A stretch of DNA of 25,843 bases from Methanobacteriota archaeon (GCA_002720055.1 PBGH01000016.1:23778-49620), one strand, 5' to 3'. Positions 1 to 8,080 are shown, counted from the first letter of the stretch. Numbers and translations: made by a program. Notes: generated by a model from the sequence alone, not told the origin.

Positions 1-609
1 GATTTCTTGGGGGCCTTCAAGACACTTCCAAATTCTCTGCAGCTCCTGATGGTACATTCGGTGCAGTCGTTAGCATTCAATCACTCTCTATCCGAGAGAA
101 TAGACTCGGGTTTGTCCCTGATAGAGCCTTCAGAGGGCGATTTAGTGGCCCCAATACTGGCAAATGGTAGGATCGATGTGGGAAAGATGGCTATGGTCAG
201 TAAAAGCAATCTAGAACGATGCCACAGAAATTGTAACCTCGGCAGACTTGTAGTCACTGGCACTCTACCGGGTCGGGATTCCCCCTTGGCTGAAGAAGAT
301 CCGGGTATGACCGAGAGGAAAGGGATAGAAAAGGCTCGCTTATCTGAAGTAGACTGGGTTGTAAGTGAGATTCCCAGACTGACAACTTCAGGAACAAGAA
401 GGGCTCTTTCGGTACCTTTCAAGGACTTCAGTGTTGAAGAGGCGACCGAGACTACATCTCTTTTCTCAAGATGGGACGAAGGTCCTCTAGATGGAGATAG
501 ATGGCATCCTGAAGGTGCGTGTCTTAGGCTAACTTTCACCCTTCCTGCGGGAACTTATGCGACAGTTCTCATGAGGGAGCTGATGCGATCGCCGTTAGAT
601 CATTACTGA
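1..609 (+). CDS. truD: tRNA pseudouridine synthase TruD, C-terminal part (5' truncated by window edge)
   Basis: TruD/Pus7 isomerises a uridine to pseudouridine in tRNA (U13 in the classical case). The reading frame is open from base 1, with two codons before the first TTG, so the true start and the catalytic Asp lie upstream of the window. The visible 200 or so residues carry family landmarks: LPNSLQLLMVHSVQSLAFNHSLSERI near the start, a GD motif just after, and the C-terminal LPAGTYATVLMRELMR, which matches the 'LPaGsYATvvlREl' ending of TruD proteins. It ends with TGA directly abutting the stop of the convergent aEF-1 beta gene. Identification comes from motif recognition only. The family is certain enough; the exact tRNA target is inferred. 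Confidence 0.87.
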   Translation, partial: DFLGAFKTLPNSLQLLMVHSVQSLAFNHSLSERIDSGLSLIEPSEGDLVAPILANGRIDVGKMAMVSKSNLERCHRNCNLGRLVVTGTLPGRDSPLAEEDPGMTERKGIEKARLSEVDWVVSEIPRLTTSGTRRALSVPFKDFSVEEATETTSLFSRWDEGPLDGDRWHPEGACLRLTFTLPAGTYATVLMRELMRSPLDHY

Positions 610-876
610 CTAAAGACGCCCCATCTCTAAAGCCTCTATTTGCCCGACCAATTTGTTGGAGGATCTAACCCTGTCTTCGAATCCATCTACAATGCCTTCT
701 CCTTCCCCAAGTACTGCTTGTACCTCAATGTACATCATTCCGAACGCCAATGGCTTAACCTCAACTTCTTGAACTTCGTCAAATCCAGATATCTCTTCAG
801 CAATCGAATCATAATCCGGTTGCTCATCTTCTGGTTGATCTAGAGTAACTTTGTATTTTACAACTACATGACCCAT
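610..876 (-). CDS. ef1b: Translation elongation factor aEF-1 beta
   Basis: This is the nucleotide exchange factor that promotes GDP/GTP exchange on aEF-1 alpha. It is 88 residues long, the usual size for the archaeal protein. It starts MGHVVVKYKVTLDQPEDE and contains LAFGMMYIEVQAVL, as expected for the EF1-beta guanine-exchange fold, ending with an acidic patch and VGQIEALEMGRL. A longer frame reaches 1008, but the ATG at 876 is preferred. It begins exactly where the family does, has GGTGAG seven bases or so upstream, and the upstream extension is the Zn-ribbon gene read in another frame. Only 10 bases separate it from that gene, so the pair is probably co-transcribed. Confidence 0.94.
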   Translation of the reverse strand: MGHVVVKYKVTLDQPEDEQPDYDSIAEEISGFDEVQEVEVKPLAFGMMYIEVQAVLGEGEGIVDGFEDRVRSSNKLVGQIEALEMGRL

Positions 877-886
877 AGTTCTCACC

Positions 887-1063
887 TCACGGACCCTCAA
901 ATCTACACTCTGGACAGATGTACTTAACTGCCTGAACCCTGCACCTTTGACTCCTTCCAATAAACATCGTACAATTCGGGCAAGGGAAAGACGTACTCTC
1001 GGTTCCAACTAATGGCGTCCCAGAGGACGCACAAACTTCAGCCCTGCCCTTTCCACCAGTCAT
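887..1063 (-). CDS. Zn-ribbon protein of the HVO_2753 type (aEF-1 beta partner), with two cysteines lost
   Basis: A 58-residue protein found by reading the reverse strand upstream of aEF-1 beta. The order Zn-ribbon then EF-1 beta is a known archaeal arrangement, and these proteins are thought to act with RNA or ribosomes. Visible cysteines are C11, C28-P-N-C31, C41 and C50-P-E-C53, followed by the hallmark C-terminal RFEGP. The family normally has four C-x-x-C knuckles. Here the second Cys of knuckles 1 and 3 is replaced (S14 and Q44), so one metal site (C28/C31/C50/C53) looks intact and the other degenerate. The start is the ATG at 1063, with a TATA-like GCTAAAAA about 26-32 bases upstream, so the transcript is probably leaderless or nearly so. 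Confidence 0.86.
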   Translation of the reverse strand: MTGGKGRAEVCASSGTPLVGTESTSFPCPNCTMFIGRSQRCRVQAVKYICPECRFEGP

Positions 1064-1088
1064 CGACCTGCTGGCGTAATAGGGACCC

Positions 1089-1096
1089 TTTTTAGC
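1089..1096 (-). promoter_or_regulatory. Candidate TATA box for the Zn-ribbon/aEF-1 beta operon
   Basis: On the minus strand the sequence reads GCTAAAAA, centred about 29 bases before the ATG at 1063. That position suits an archaeal TATA box with little or no leader. No clear BRE was defined. Confidence 0.4.
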
Positions 1097-1141
1097 GTTG
1101 ATTGTGCAATCGACTTAATCGGAAGTCCGAAATTCACAATC

Positions 1142-1151
1142 TTTAGAATAA
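1142..1151 (+). promoter_or_regulatory. Candidate TATA box for the cupin gene
   Basis: TTTAGAATAA lies about 36 bases before the cupin ATG at 1183, in an AT-rich gap between divergent genes. No Shine-Dalgarno sequence is evident, so a short leader is inferred. Confidence 0.35.
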
Positions 1152-1182
1152 TTGAAAAGTAGTTTTTTTCTCCAGCTTACTC

Positions 1183-1635
1183 ATGGAAGAAGGGGAATTT
1201 TCACTTTCTGGAGACAGCCAAAGTTTGTCGGACTTCGTAACTGATGAGGGTGGCATATGGAGCCTCAGAGATGTAGAGAAGATCAGAGGATGGAATAACA
1301 TTGAGTATGGTGCCGGACTTTCTGGCAAGAATACCCCTTCGACTAGGTTATCTATGAACAGGGCGTACATACCTCCTGGGGGGATTGCGAAGGCGCATAT
1401 CCATGTGGACTTTGATGTAATGATATATCTCTTGAAGGGCAGTGTAAGACACGAGTTCGGACCGGGTTGTAGAAAGTCAGTTGTGCATAAAGCTGGAGAT
1501 ATGTTTTACATCGAACCGGGCCTACCGCATGAGGTATTCAATTGCTCGGATGAAGATTGGGTCCATGCGATTGTCTCTCGCTCCGATGCATCAGAATGGC
1601 AGAACATCGAGCCTTATGATCGTGATTCAGAGTGA
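1183..1635 (+). CDS. Cupin-domain protein
   Basis: A 150-residue single-domain cupin (RmlC-like beta barrel). Motif 1 is G66-x5-H72-I-H74-x3-D78, with Asp at the position usually held by Glu. Motif 2 reads GDMFYIEPGLPHEVFN, with H116 as the expected fourth ligand. H72, H74, D78 and H116 could bind one metal ion. The first 60 residues form an extension before the barrel. Many small cupins bind sugars or metals or act as sensors, and no substrate can be read from this sequence. It is transcribed away from the Zn-ribbon gene, and its TGA abuts the stop of rlmE. The ATG at 1183 is the only reasonable start. Confidence 0.82.
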   Translation: MEEGEFSLSGDSQSLSDFVTDEGGIWSLRDVEKIRGWNNIEYGAGLSGKNTPSTRLSMNRAYIPPGGIAKAHIHVDFDVMIYLLKGSVRHEFGPGCRKSVVHKAGDMFYIEPGLPHEVFNCSDEDWVHAIVSRSDASEWQNIEPYDRDSE

Positions 1636-2376
1636 CTAATCCTTCCTAGGAACTTTTCTGAAGCCAACCTTGGAATCTATTTCTTCATCGTCAATTTCCC
1701 CAACCACTATTGCAATTGATGCAAGGTGCCGCCCCAAGAATTCCATAGCAGTTTCATCAGGTCCTTTAGTCTTAGTAAGTCTATTCTGACAAATGAGATA
1801 TGTCTCTGAAGAAGCTGTTCTACTTGCCGTAGGAGAGTATCTGCCAACAGAGGAGAAACGAAGTCTTGCGGCATCGACCAAACCCTCAATTCCAGCGCCT
1901 TGGAATACTTTAGTAATGAAGCTCCCACCCGGGATGAGGACTTTCGTTGCCACATCAAGGGCCATAGTTGACAGCTCAAGTGAAATTGCCTGATCGGTGT
2001 CGTATCTTCCCGTCAAACGAGGAGAAATATCACTAATCACCGCGTTTATCGGTCGTTTCTCGAGATGCTTCGATATTTCTGTCAAGGTTTCTTTTTGCGT
2101 TATGTCGCCCATTAGGACTGTAGCGCCATCTATGGGTGATGTCAATAGCAGATCGACCCCTATCACTAGCCCCGATTCTCCGACTTCCTCCACGGCAACT
2201 TGAGTCCATCCGCCCGGGTGACACCCTATGTCCAATACGCAGTCTCCCTTTCTGACTATACCGAATTTCTCCTGAATCTGTTTTAGTTTGTAAGCCGAAC
2301 GAGCCCTGTATCCCTTAGACTTGGCATCTCGCCTCCAAGGATCGCGCTTGTTCTCCTGATACCAGCGCTTACTCAT
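1636..2376 (-). CDS. rlmE: RlmE/FtsJ-family rRNA 2'-O-ribose methyltransferase
   Basis: An SAM-dependent 2'-O-methyltransferase of the RrmJ class that acts on large-subunit rRNA. The start at 2376 gives MSKRWYQENKRDPWRRDAKS, the archaeal family N-terminus; an earlier ATG at 2391 adds only five residues. The K-D-K-E catalytic set is visible: K30 (in SAYKL), D116 (in VISDISP), K156 (in FITKVFQG) and E191 (in SSETYL). The SAM-binding loop is DIGCHPGGW (49-57), where most relatives have A-A-P-G-G-W. The protein is 246 residues long, with about 50 residues after the catalytic Glu, and has no room for the C-terminal TRAM domain some archaeal relatives carry. It lies 75 bases downstream of the epimerase gene on the same strand. 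Confidence 0.91.
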   Translation of the reverse strand: MSKRWYQENKRDPWRRDAKSKGYRARSAYKLKQIQEKFGIVRKGDCVLDIGCHPGGWTQVAVEEVGESGLVIGVDLLLTSPIDGATVLMGDITQKETLTEISKHLEKRPINAVISDISPRLTGRYDTDQAISLELSTMALDVATKVLIPGGSFITKVFQGAGIEGLVDAARLRFSSVGRYSPTASRTASSETYLICQNRLTKTKGPDETAMEFLGRHLASIAIVVGEIDDEEIDSKVGFRKVPRKD

Positions 2377-2451
2377 GTAACCGCGCCTCAACTCTCTGTT
2401 ATCAATTTGGGAGTTTCAACTTGGCACTAAACGATCTTTATTCGAAAAAAA

Positions 2452-3393
2452 TCATAATCCGATTTCCCCGATCAATGCCCTCGCAGTATCTCTTATCGAT
2501 TGTTCCGACATGGTGCTTGGCTCGAATCCCGTCCCGAGAAGCTTCTTTACGTCCAGATATGTCTTGGGTACGTCACCCGCCCAGCCCCTGCTACCCCCTG
2601 TAAATTCTAATTTCACTCCATCTAGTCCGCTTTCCTCGACAACTATCTCGGCAATCCTGGATACAGAACACGTATCTCCGGTTCCAAGATTGTACAGATT
2701 CATTTGTTCATCATTATTTTCGAGGACGTGGAGCATTGATCTCACGCAGTCTTGAGCAGACATGTATGACTTCTCTTGCTTTCCATTTCCGAGAACTTCT
2801 AGACGCGTTGGATCGTTCTTCAGTTTGTGAATGAAATCGAATATCACCCCATGAGTCCCTCTTGGGCCGACGATATTCGCGAAACGGTGGATGAAGCCTT
2901 GTGCCCCAAATGTTCCAATCCAGGCGGTTATCAGTGCCTCACAGGCCAATTTTGAGGCACCATATAGAGAAATTGGTAGAGTAGGCCCGTAAGTCTCAGA
3001 GGTCGGCATCTCGGTAGCCTCTCCATAAATTGCAGAGGTGGAAGAAAAGGAGATCCTCTTTACTCCACTAACCCTCATCGCTTCAAGAACGTTGTAAGTT
3101 GCGATTGTACCCTGTTTTAGGTCTGTGTCAGTTACTTCTGTACCCAGCCTAATATCTGGATTTGCGGCCAGATGATGAACTGTTTCGATACCATCCATCG
3201 CAGAAAGGACAGCTTCTGTATCGAGTAGATCCCCCTTGTAGATCTCTACTTCGCCACTACCATCATGATGCGAGAGAAAACTCTCCCTGCCACTGCTGAA
3301 GTTATCCAATACCCTGACTTTGCTCCCCCTAGTCACAAGTGCATCAACTAGATGTGAGCCGATGAAACCGGCCCCCCCAGTAACGAGATCCAT
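2452..3393 (-). CDS. NAD-dependent nucleotide-sugar epimerase/dehydratase (GalE-like)
   Basis: An extended short-chain dehydrogenase of 313 residues, the normal size for UDP-glucose 4-epimerase-like enzymes. The Rossmann motif GGAGFIG is at 6-12. The active site has S118/T119 and the Y144-x3-K148 pair (YGASK). HLAAN and the IVGPRGTHGV segment are typical of archaeal epimerases. An ATG-started frame reaches 3564, but the extra 57 residues look random and overlap the start of the divergent MMPL gene. The family N-terminus (VTGGAGFIGSH) begins right after the ATG at 3393. It probably makes a UDP-sugar for surface glycans or lipids. The exact sugar (UDP-Glc, UDP-GlcNAc or UDP-GlcA) cannot be told here. 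Confidence 0.87.
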   Translation of the reverse strand: MDLVTGGAGFIGSHLVDALVTRGSKVRVLDNFSSGRESFLSHHDGSGEVEIYKGDLLDTEAVLSAMDGIETVHHLAANPDIRLGTEVTDTDLKQGTIATYNVLEAMRVSGVKRISFSSTSAIYGEATEMPTSETYGPTLPISLYGASKLACEALITAWIGTFGAQGFIHRFANIVGPRGTHGVIFDFIHKLKNDPTRLEVLGNGKQEKSYMSAQDCVRSMLHVLENNDEQMNLYNLGTGDTCSVSRIAEIVVEESGLDGVKLEFTGGSRGWAGDVPKTYLDVKKLLGTGFEPSTMSEQSIRDTARALIGEIGL

Positions 3394-3519
3394 ATGGTTC
3401 GGACTACGTTTACGTTTTGAGTACATCGATATCTGAAATCCCATGAAGGGTATCGTAAATGCATTCCCGGCACACCCCAAAGCGAACGCTTCATTTGCGA
3501 AAGGTTGGGGAATGGTAAC

Positions 3520-6500
3520 ATGTCTTTGTCCGATGACTCCGAAATCCAGGATGAAGAGCTCCAATTCTGGTCCAGTTTCTTTGAGAGAATCAGACCCATA
3601 ACGGCTAATTTATCCAAGATCCGTGAATCAATTCGAACTAGTCCAATGGGCGGATTTTTGGATACTGCCGGCCAACTAATCAACGACATCTCAGATGCTG
3701 CTCACATTGGAGCTCAAAGAACTGCAGAGCTGGCATATAGCGCGATTTTGAGGAGTCCTGCATACATCATAGTCACTCTGATTCTAGCATCCGCGCTGAT
3801 AGGGTGGCGAGCCGACGACTTTCAACATCAAATCAATGGAGATGTCGAGATATACCTTCCAGAGGGCGCCAACTCTACCGATCTATTGAATGAGGTTAGA
3901 TCACAGTGGTCTACTGACATAGTAATCCTGTACGTTCAGACAAATAACGCTGCGAAGGGCTCACAAAATGGAATCGAGAATATCACTGATGCAAATATTC
4001 TGAATCAGATTTCTTGGATAGAAGGGGATGACAACAACATAAACGAAGGGGGCTATAGGAAAGGGCTGGATTACAATAAGAATGATCGGGGCTCACTTGC
4101 TTGCAATCTACCTAATACCGGATGCGATGGAGTTCTTTGGGTACTCTCTCCAGCACAGATCGTCAAAGAAGCAAACTCTTCTGACTATCGTTTTTCTTGC
4201 GCCGTAGAGAAGTATGGCCTACCAATTTCGGATGGCGATTGCGAGTTCGCTAGTCAGAATCCATACGAGGGATATTCAATTCCCCAAGGTGATGGGGCCC
4301 AGGACAGAATAGACGGTTATATCGACAATTCTGGAAGCCTAATCTCCAACTTTGTCAGAGATACCAACGGAGACCAGATTTGGGATACCGGAGTGGTGAT
4401 AATGGGAATTTCCTTTGACATGACGAACACGGATATCACCCCCAGACAGAATTACAAGGACGAGGAAAATCCCATCAGGGACCATAAGGCATTCATCTCT
4501 CATGTTAAGGCGCTATTGGAGTCTGCCCCCGTCGACGAGTGTGAGATTTGCTCCAGGACTTATGATGAAGTATGGACCATGGACCAAGAGAGGCTCGACT
4601 CCATCCCAGAGAGGCGAGCAGTTACAGTTACCGGGTTAACTCCAGTTCTGCATGATGTTTCAGACTCAATCTATCACGAATTGAGGTACACTATGCTCCC
4701 CATCAGCCTTCTTTTGGTCGCATTGACAATGTTCATCCTTCATCGAAGTTGGAAGGTCGTTGTGATCTGTGGAACCCCTATTGCAATGAGCCTAGCAGTA
4801 ACTTTCGGCTCCACGGTTCTGTTTGACATTATGCTGACTCCGATGATAATATCTGCTGGACCAATTTTGGTAGGCCTTGGTGTGGATTACTCCCTGCACC
4901 TCACGAATAGGATCGAGGAAAATAGGACAGAAATTCTTAGAAAAATAAAGGAAGAAGAATGGTCAAACAAGAGAGATGGGAAAGAGTACACGCCTCCTGA
5001 CCCCTTCGATCCGAAAATCAGTCTAGAAGCTACAGTAAAAGCGGCTATGACCACCGGGAACGCGATTTTCCTCTCAGCCCTCACGACTATAATCGGTTTC
5101 AGCGTGTTAATGTGGCCAGAGCTTGTTCCGATAAAGCCGATGAGGACAGTCGGCATGACCCTCATGATAGGGATATCAACGACTTTCTTTATATCTATGA
5201 TTTTGGTTCCGGCTTGGATAGAACTGCTAAGACACCGAAAGGGAGACTCCGGGAAAATATTCAGTACCAACATTGTGGATTCTTCTAGAAGGAAAAGGAA
5301 GGAATCCAAGAAATCTCAAACGACTAGTAAAATTTATGCAGATAGGGCACAATCACCAATAGACACATCAGACGTTTTCGGGACTATTTTGGGGATAAAC
5401 AGCCTCTTCTTCTACCTCATATCATCGGGAGCCTCAGTTGGCGCGCTATACCTACTTACGGACCTGGATAACGATGGCTGCCTCATCTTGGGATTGACAC
5501 TTTCCACGACCCTAACTTTCTCGCTTTTGGATGAGTTCTGGGAGAAGGTAGGAGAGATCCCATTGAAGGCCACCCTATTGGTGATATTGGTTTCTTCCGC
5601 AGCTACTATCTGGGGAGGGATGATTTTCCAGGAACAACTGGGCAAGGACATCACAGGATCATCGGACGAGGTCCCCCCTGGTCTCGAATCCTACGAGGCA
5701 CTAAGGGAGTACAGCATAGTCTTCGAGGGTGGGCAGACAAATATGTTCATTGTAGATGCTACTGCAAGAGGCTCACAGAACGAGACTGCACCTATCCGGG
5801 ACCTACCTATTTTGGATGCAATAGAACTCATTCAGACAATGAAGATTGATAACGTTGCCAATACAACGACCATTAGCCTTGTCGATATTCTGAAGGCGGT
5901 ACATGTTGACGTTGAGATAGCCAACCTCGAGTTATTCGACCAGAGTCTCTGGGAGTTGATCCACGATGAGTGCTGGGACGAGTCAGACAACCCGCTAAGG
6001 CCAGACTGCTGGCCTTACGAGGTCAGTAGCAGGGAGGACATGGTCAACATCGCATTTGACACCCTGAGCCCGGAGGTCAGATCGATGTTGATGAACGCGG
6101 ACCAAGGTCAGGGAGAAACCAAGACCCTAGTATACGTCAACCAACCTTACATAAATCTGGCTGTTGCAGGAGGGTTAAGGGACACTATCGATGGCCATTT
6201 GGACCAAGGTGGTTGCTCAGGCCCGCTAAGTTGCAATGCTCTAGGGGTGCAGGGCGTCTCAAACTCCCTCCTGACCGGGGGCCTACCAGTATCCCTCGAC
6301 ATAAACGACGGCATTCACGAGGCCCAGTCCGAGACTACCTTGGCCACGATGGCCATTCTACTGTTGGTCATGACGCTACTCTTCAGATCTACTAGACTAG
6401 CACTATTCACCATGACCGCTGTGGGGGTAGTGGTCTTATGGCAACCCATCCTAATGTGGCTCTACAAGGTCAACGTAAACGTATTCACAGCCATGATAGG

Positions 6501-6879
6501 AACCTTGGTATTCGGAATTGGCGTGGATGACTCAATACACATAATTGATAGAATTAAGGATGAGAAGGAAACCCCATCTGGGATCAAGAAATCAGTCTCG
6601 AGGACCGGAAGGACAATTTTCGAGACTACCGCGACAACGTGTACTGGGCTTGCAGCAGGATTATTCGTCGCCATTCCCGGCCTCCAGAACTTTTTCGTTC
6701 TGATGATGATACTCCTCGTTCTAGCCTTGCTAACCAGTTCGATACTCCTCCCAAGTCTGATAGTGGCATATCACGAGCTCTCTCATGCGTTCAAAGGTAA
6801 GATCGGAACCTGGCAGGACTATGGCGAAAGTGGCTCAATTGCCGACTCCCAACCCATCGATGCCGTAGTGATAGATTAG
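3520..6879 (+). CDS. MMPL/RND-superfamily membrane transporter, two-domain
   Basis: A 1119-residue protein with two RND/MMPL halves. An N-terminal cytosolic stretch of about 85 residues precedes TM1 (YIIVTLILASALIGW). A large extracytoplasmic domain follows, then a TM bundle with GLGVDYSLHLTNR (D456). The second half has another ectodomain and a TM bundle with FGIGVDDSIHIIDR (D1003, D1004). These Asp motifs resemble the proton-relay and sterol-sensing-like signature of MMPL exporters. Both ectodomains contain paired cysteines (for example C-x5-C in the first and GGCSGPLSC in the second), consistent with extracellular disulfides. Lysine/arginine-rich cytosolic loops lie around residues 470-500 and 585-610. 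A TTG start at 3505 is possible, but the ATG at 3520 is preferred. The substrate is unknown; lipids or hydrophobic compounds are typical for the family. Confidence 0.87.
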   Translation: MSLSDDSEIQDEELQFWSSFFERIRPITANLSKIRESIRTSPMGGFLDTAGQLINDISDAAHIGAQRTAELAYSAILRSPAYIIVTLILASALIGWRADDFQHQINGDVEIYLPEGANSTDLLNEVRSQWSTDIVILYVQTNNAAKGSQNGIENITDANILNQISWIEGDDNNINEGGYRKGLDYNKNDRGSLACNLPNTGCDGVLWVLSPAQIVKEANSSDYRFSCAVEKYGLPISDGDCEFASQNPYEGYSIPQGDGAQDRIDGYIDNSGSLISNFVRDTNGDQIWDTGVVIMGISFDMTNTDITPRQNYKDEENPIRDHKAFISHVKALLESAPVDECEICSRTYDEVWTMDQERLDSIPERRAVTVTGLTPVLHDVSDSIYHELRYTMLPISLLLVALTMFILHRSWKVVVICGTPIAMSLAVTFGSTVLFDIMLTPMIISAGPILVGLGVDYSLHLTNRIEENRTEILRKIKEEEWSNKRDGKEYTPPDPFDPKISLEATVKAAMTTGNAIFLSALTTIIGFSVLMWPELVPIKPMRTVGMTLMIGISTTFFISMILVPAWIELLRHRKGDSGKIFSTNIVDSSRRKRKESKKSQTTSKIYADRAQSPIDTSDVFGTILGINSLFFYLISSGASVGALYLLTDLDNDGCLILGLTLSTTLTFSLLDEFWEKVGEIPLKATLLVILVSSAATIWGGMIFQEQLGKDITGSSDEVPPGLESYEALREYSIVFEGGQTNMFIVDATARGSQNETAPIRDLPILDAIELIQTMKIDNVANTTTISLVDILKAVHVDVEIANLELFDQSLWELIHDECWDESDNPLRPDCWPYEVSSREDMVNIAFDTLSPEVRSMLMNADQGQGETKTLVYVNQPYINLAVAGGLRDTIDGHLDQGGCSGPLSCNALGVQGVSNSLLTGGLPVSLDINDGIHEAQSETTLATMAILLLVMTLLFRSTRLALFTMTAVGVVVLWQPILMWLYKVNVNVFTAMIGTLVFGIGVDDSIHIIDRIKDEKETPSGIKKSVSRTGRTIFETTATTCTGLAAGLFVAIPGLQNFFVLMMILLVLALLTSSILLPSLIVAYHELSHAFKGKIGTWQDYGESGSIADSQPIDAVVID

Positions 6880-6880
6880 T

Positions 6881-7183
6881 GGGCGAGGGTGCAGGGAGTA
6901 AGCCCCTTTCTGTTCACCTTTCGGCTGGTCGCATTCAACTTTGCATCCTACCCGGTCCTGTCGATGCCCTGAGGACCTGCTTGGACTTGCTCCGGCGTGG
7001 TTGCCCGTTCCAGCCACACTCAGGAAACCTCCCCCTCTCGGGTTCATCGTACTCCTGGCATGGTTCGTTTCTGCTGCATGGCCGGCCCTCCCGGACCCTC
7101 GCCTTTTGACGAGACGCCTGCATCGCGGAGAGGGGACTTTCCTCAGTGTCTAACACTGTCAGCGACCCTCCTGCTCCCTCGAA
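6881..7183 (-). ncRNA. rnpB: RNase P RNA
   Basis: The catalytic RNA of RNase P, which trims 5' leaders from pre-tRNAs. On the minus strand, CR-I (GAGGAAAGTCC) is at 7134-7144 and CR-V (ACAGAAAGGGGCTTAC) at 6898-6913. Together they form helix P4 (AAG-U-CCCC with GGGG-CUU), including the universal bulged U at 7136. CR-II/III are recognisable as AACGGGCAACC and GGAGCAAGTCCAAGCAGG at about 6975-7010. The ends pair as P1: cgaggg-a-gcagg at 7181 downward with cctgc-a-ccctcg ending at 6884, about 11 pairs with one A-A mismatch. At about 303 nt it is a compact archaeal type A RNA. Its 3' end meets the MMPL stop codon. Exact ends are inferred from P1. Confidence 0.96.
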
Positions 7184-7207
7184 CCTCCGGATGCACCATA
7201 CCGGAAG
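7184..7207 (-). other. Hairpin directly upstream of RNase P RNA helix P1
   Basis: Read on the minus strand, CTTCCGG (7207-7201) can pair with CCGGAGG (7190-7184) as seven pairs including one G-T wobble, around a ten-base loop, ending one or two bases before the P1 5' strand. Between this hairpin and rpiA (7208-7261) there is no AT-rich TATA-like element for rnpB. A second small palindrome, TCCGA-TTAC-TCGGA, lies at 7243-7256, just before the rpiA ATG. It is unclear whether the hairpin belongs to a longer precursor. Confidence 0.4.
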
Positions 7208-7261
7208 AACCCACCGCAAGACGAGGGCAACCATCATGCACGTCCGATTACTCGGAATTTC

Positions 7262-7966
7262 ATGTCAAACCTCGAACTCCTGAAGGAGAAGGCTGGAATC
7301 TCGGCATGCAGCTTCATCTCAGATGGAATGGCCCTTGGCCTCGGTACCGGCTCGACTGTTCGCTACTCAATCATAGAAATTGCGCGGTTGATAAAAAAAG
7401 AAGGATTAGATCTCGTCGGAGTCCCAACTAGCGAAGATACTAGGAGGCTTTCTGAGCAACTCGGGATCCCAATCAGGGGGATAAATGAGTCAGGGAAACT
7501 TGACCTAACCATAGATGGGGCGGATGAGTTCGACTCTAACTTCGATTTGATAAAAGGAGGAGGAGGTGCTCTAACAAGAGAAAAAATCGTTGCATTGCAA
7601 TCTAATTCAATGATCGTTGTAGCAGACGAAACCAAGCAAGTCGACATCCTCGGAGCCTACGACCTCCCGGTAGAGGTCGACTCATTCCTTTGGGAGGAGT
7701 CCATGGATTCGCTGACCTCTATATGTCCAGGGGAGGTAAGTATCAGAGGGGGATCTGATAACCCATTCGTAACTGATAACGGCGGTCTGATCATGGATTG
7801 TTCCTTCGGGCCCAGCATTACGGAACCAAGATCACTTGAACTGGAGATTCAGAAAATAGAGGGAGTGGTTGAAGTGGGCCTTTTCGTCGGGATTTGCGAT
7901 GCAGTGGTGGTGGCCTCGAAAGACGAGGTTAGAACGCTGGTCAAACGATCTGGTAGACTAAAGTGA
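7262..7966 (+). CDS. rpiA: Ribose-5-phosphate isomerase A
   Basis: Interconverts ribose 5-phosphate and ribulose 5-phosphate in the pentose phosphate and nucleotide supply pathways. It has 234 residues, a normal length. The phosphate-binding loop GLGTGSTV is at about 26-33, DGADE at 85-89, and K98-G-G-G-G-A-L followed by T-R-E107-K, where E107 corresponds to the catalytic Glu (E103 in the E. coli enzyme). VVADETK follows. The ATG at 7262 gives the family-like N-terminus, 19-25 residues before the phosphate loop. It is divergent from rnpB with about 78 bases between, and lies just upstream of tRNA-Lys on the same strand. Confidence 0.96.
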   Translation: MSNLELLKEKAGISACSFISDGMALGLGTGSTVRYSIIEIARLIKKEGLDLVGVPTSEDTRRLSEQLGIPIRGINESGKLDLTIDGADEFDSNFDLIKGGGGALTREKIVALQSNSMIVVADETKQVDILGAYDLPVEVDSFLWEESMDSLTSICPGEVSIRGGSDNPFVTDNGGLIMDCSFGPSITEPRSLELEIQKIEGVVEVGLFVGICDAVVVASKDEVRTLVKRSGRLK

Positions 7967-7976
7967 TGCGTCGCGG

Positions 7977-7982
7977 TTAAAG
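7977..7982 (+). promoter_or_regulatory. Candidate TATA box for tRNA-Lys
   Basis: TTAAAG is centred about 25 bases before the first base of the tRNA, the expected spacing for an archaeal box A. It lies in the short gap after the rpiA stop. Confidence 0.45.
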
Positions 7983-8003
7983 AGGGGTCGCCAATCCGGC
8001 GCT

Positions 8004-8080
8004 GGGTCTGTAGCTTAGTCAGGTAGAGCACCCGGCTCTTAACCGGGCGGTCGCGGGTTCGAACCCCGTCAGACCCGCCA
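8004..8080 (+). tRNA. tRNA-Lys (anticodon CTT), CCA encoded
   Basis: A full cloverleaf can be drawn. The acceptor stem is GGGTCTG/CAGACCC. The D arm is GCTT...GAGC. The anticodon stem is CCCGG/CCGGG around CTCTTAA, giving anticodon CTT, which reads AAG (Lys). The T arm is GCGGG-TTCGAAC-CCCGT with one G-T pair. The discriminator is G at 8077 and CCA is encoded at 8078-8080. There is no intron. Confidence 0.97.

Noticed and set aside
877..1008. 44-residue extension of aEF-1 beta
   Set aside because: It is the Zn-ribbon gene read in another frame, and aEF-1 beta begins normally at 876 after GGTGAG.
3394..3564. 57-residue N-terminal extension of the epimerase
   Set aside because: The Rossmann motif family start is at 3393. 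The extension is not family-like and would overlap the divergent MMPL coding sequence.
6935..7431. Several overlapping frames of 70-144 codons on both strands
   Set aside because: They lie over the RNase P RNA and the rpiA start, contradict each other, and have low-complexity Arg/Ser/Pro-rich translations. The conserved RNA motifs explain the lack of stops.
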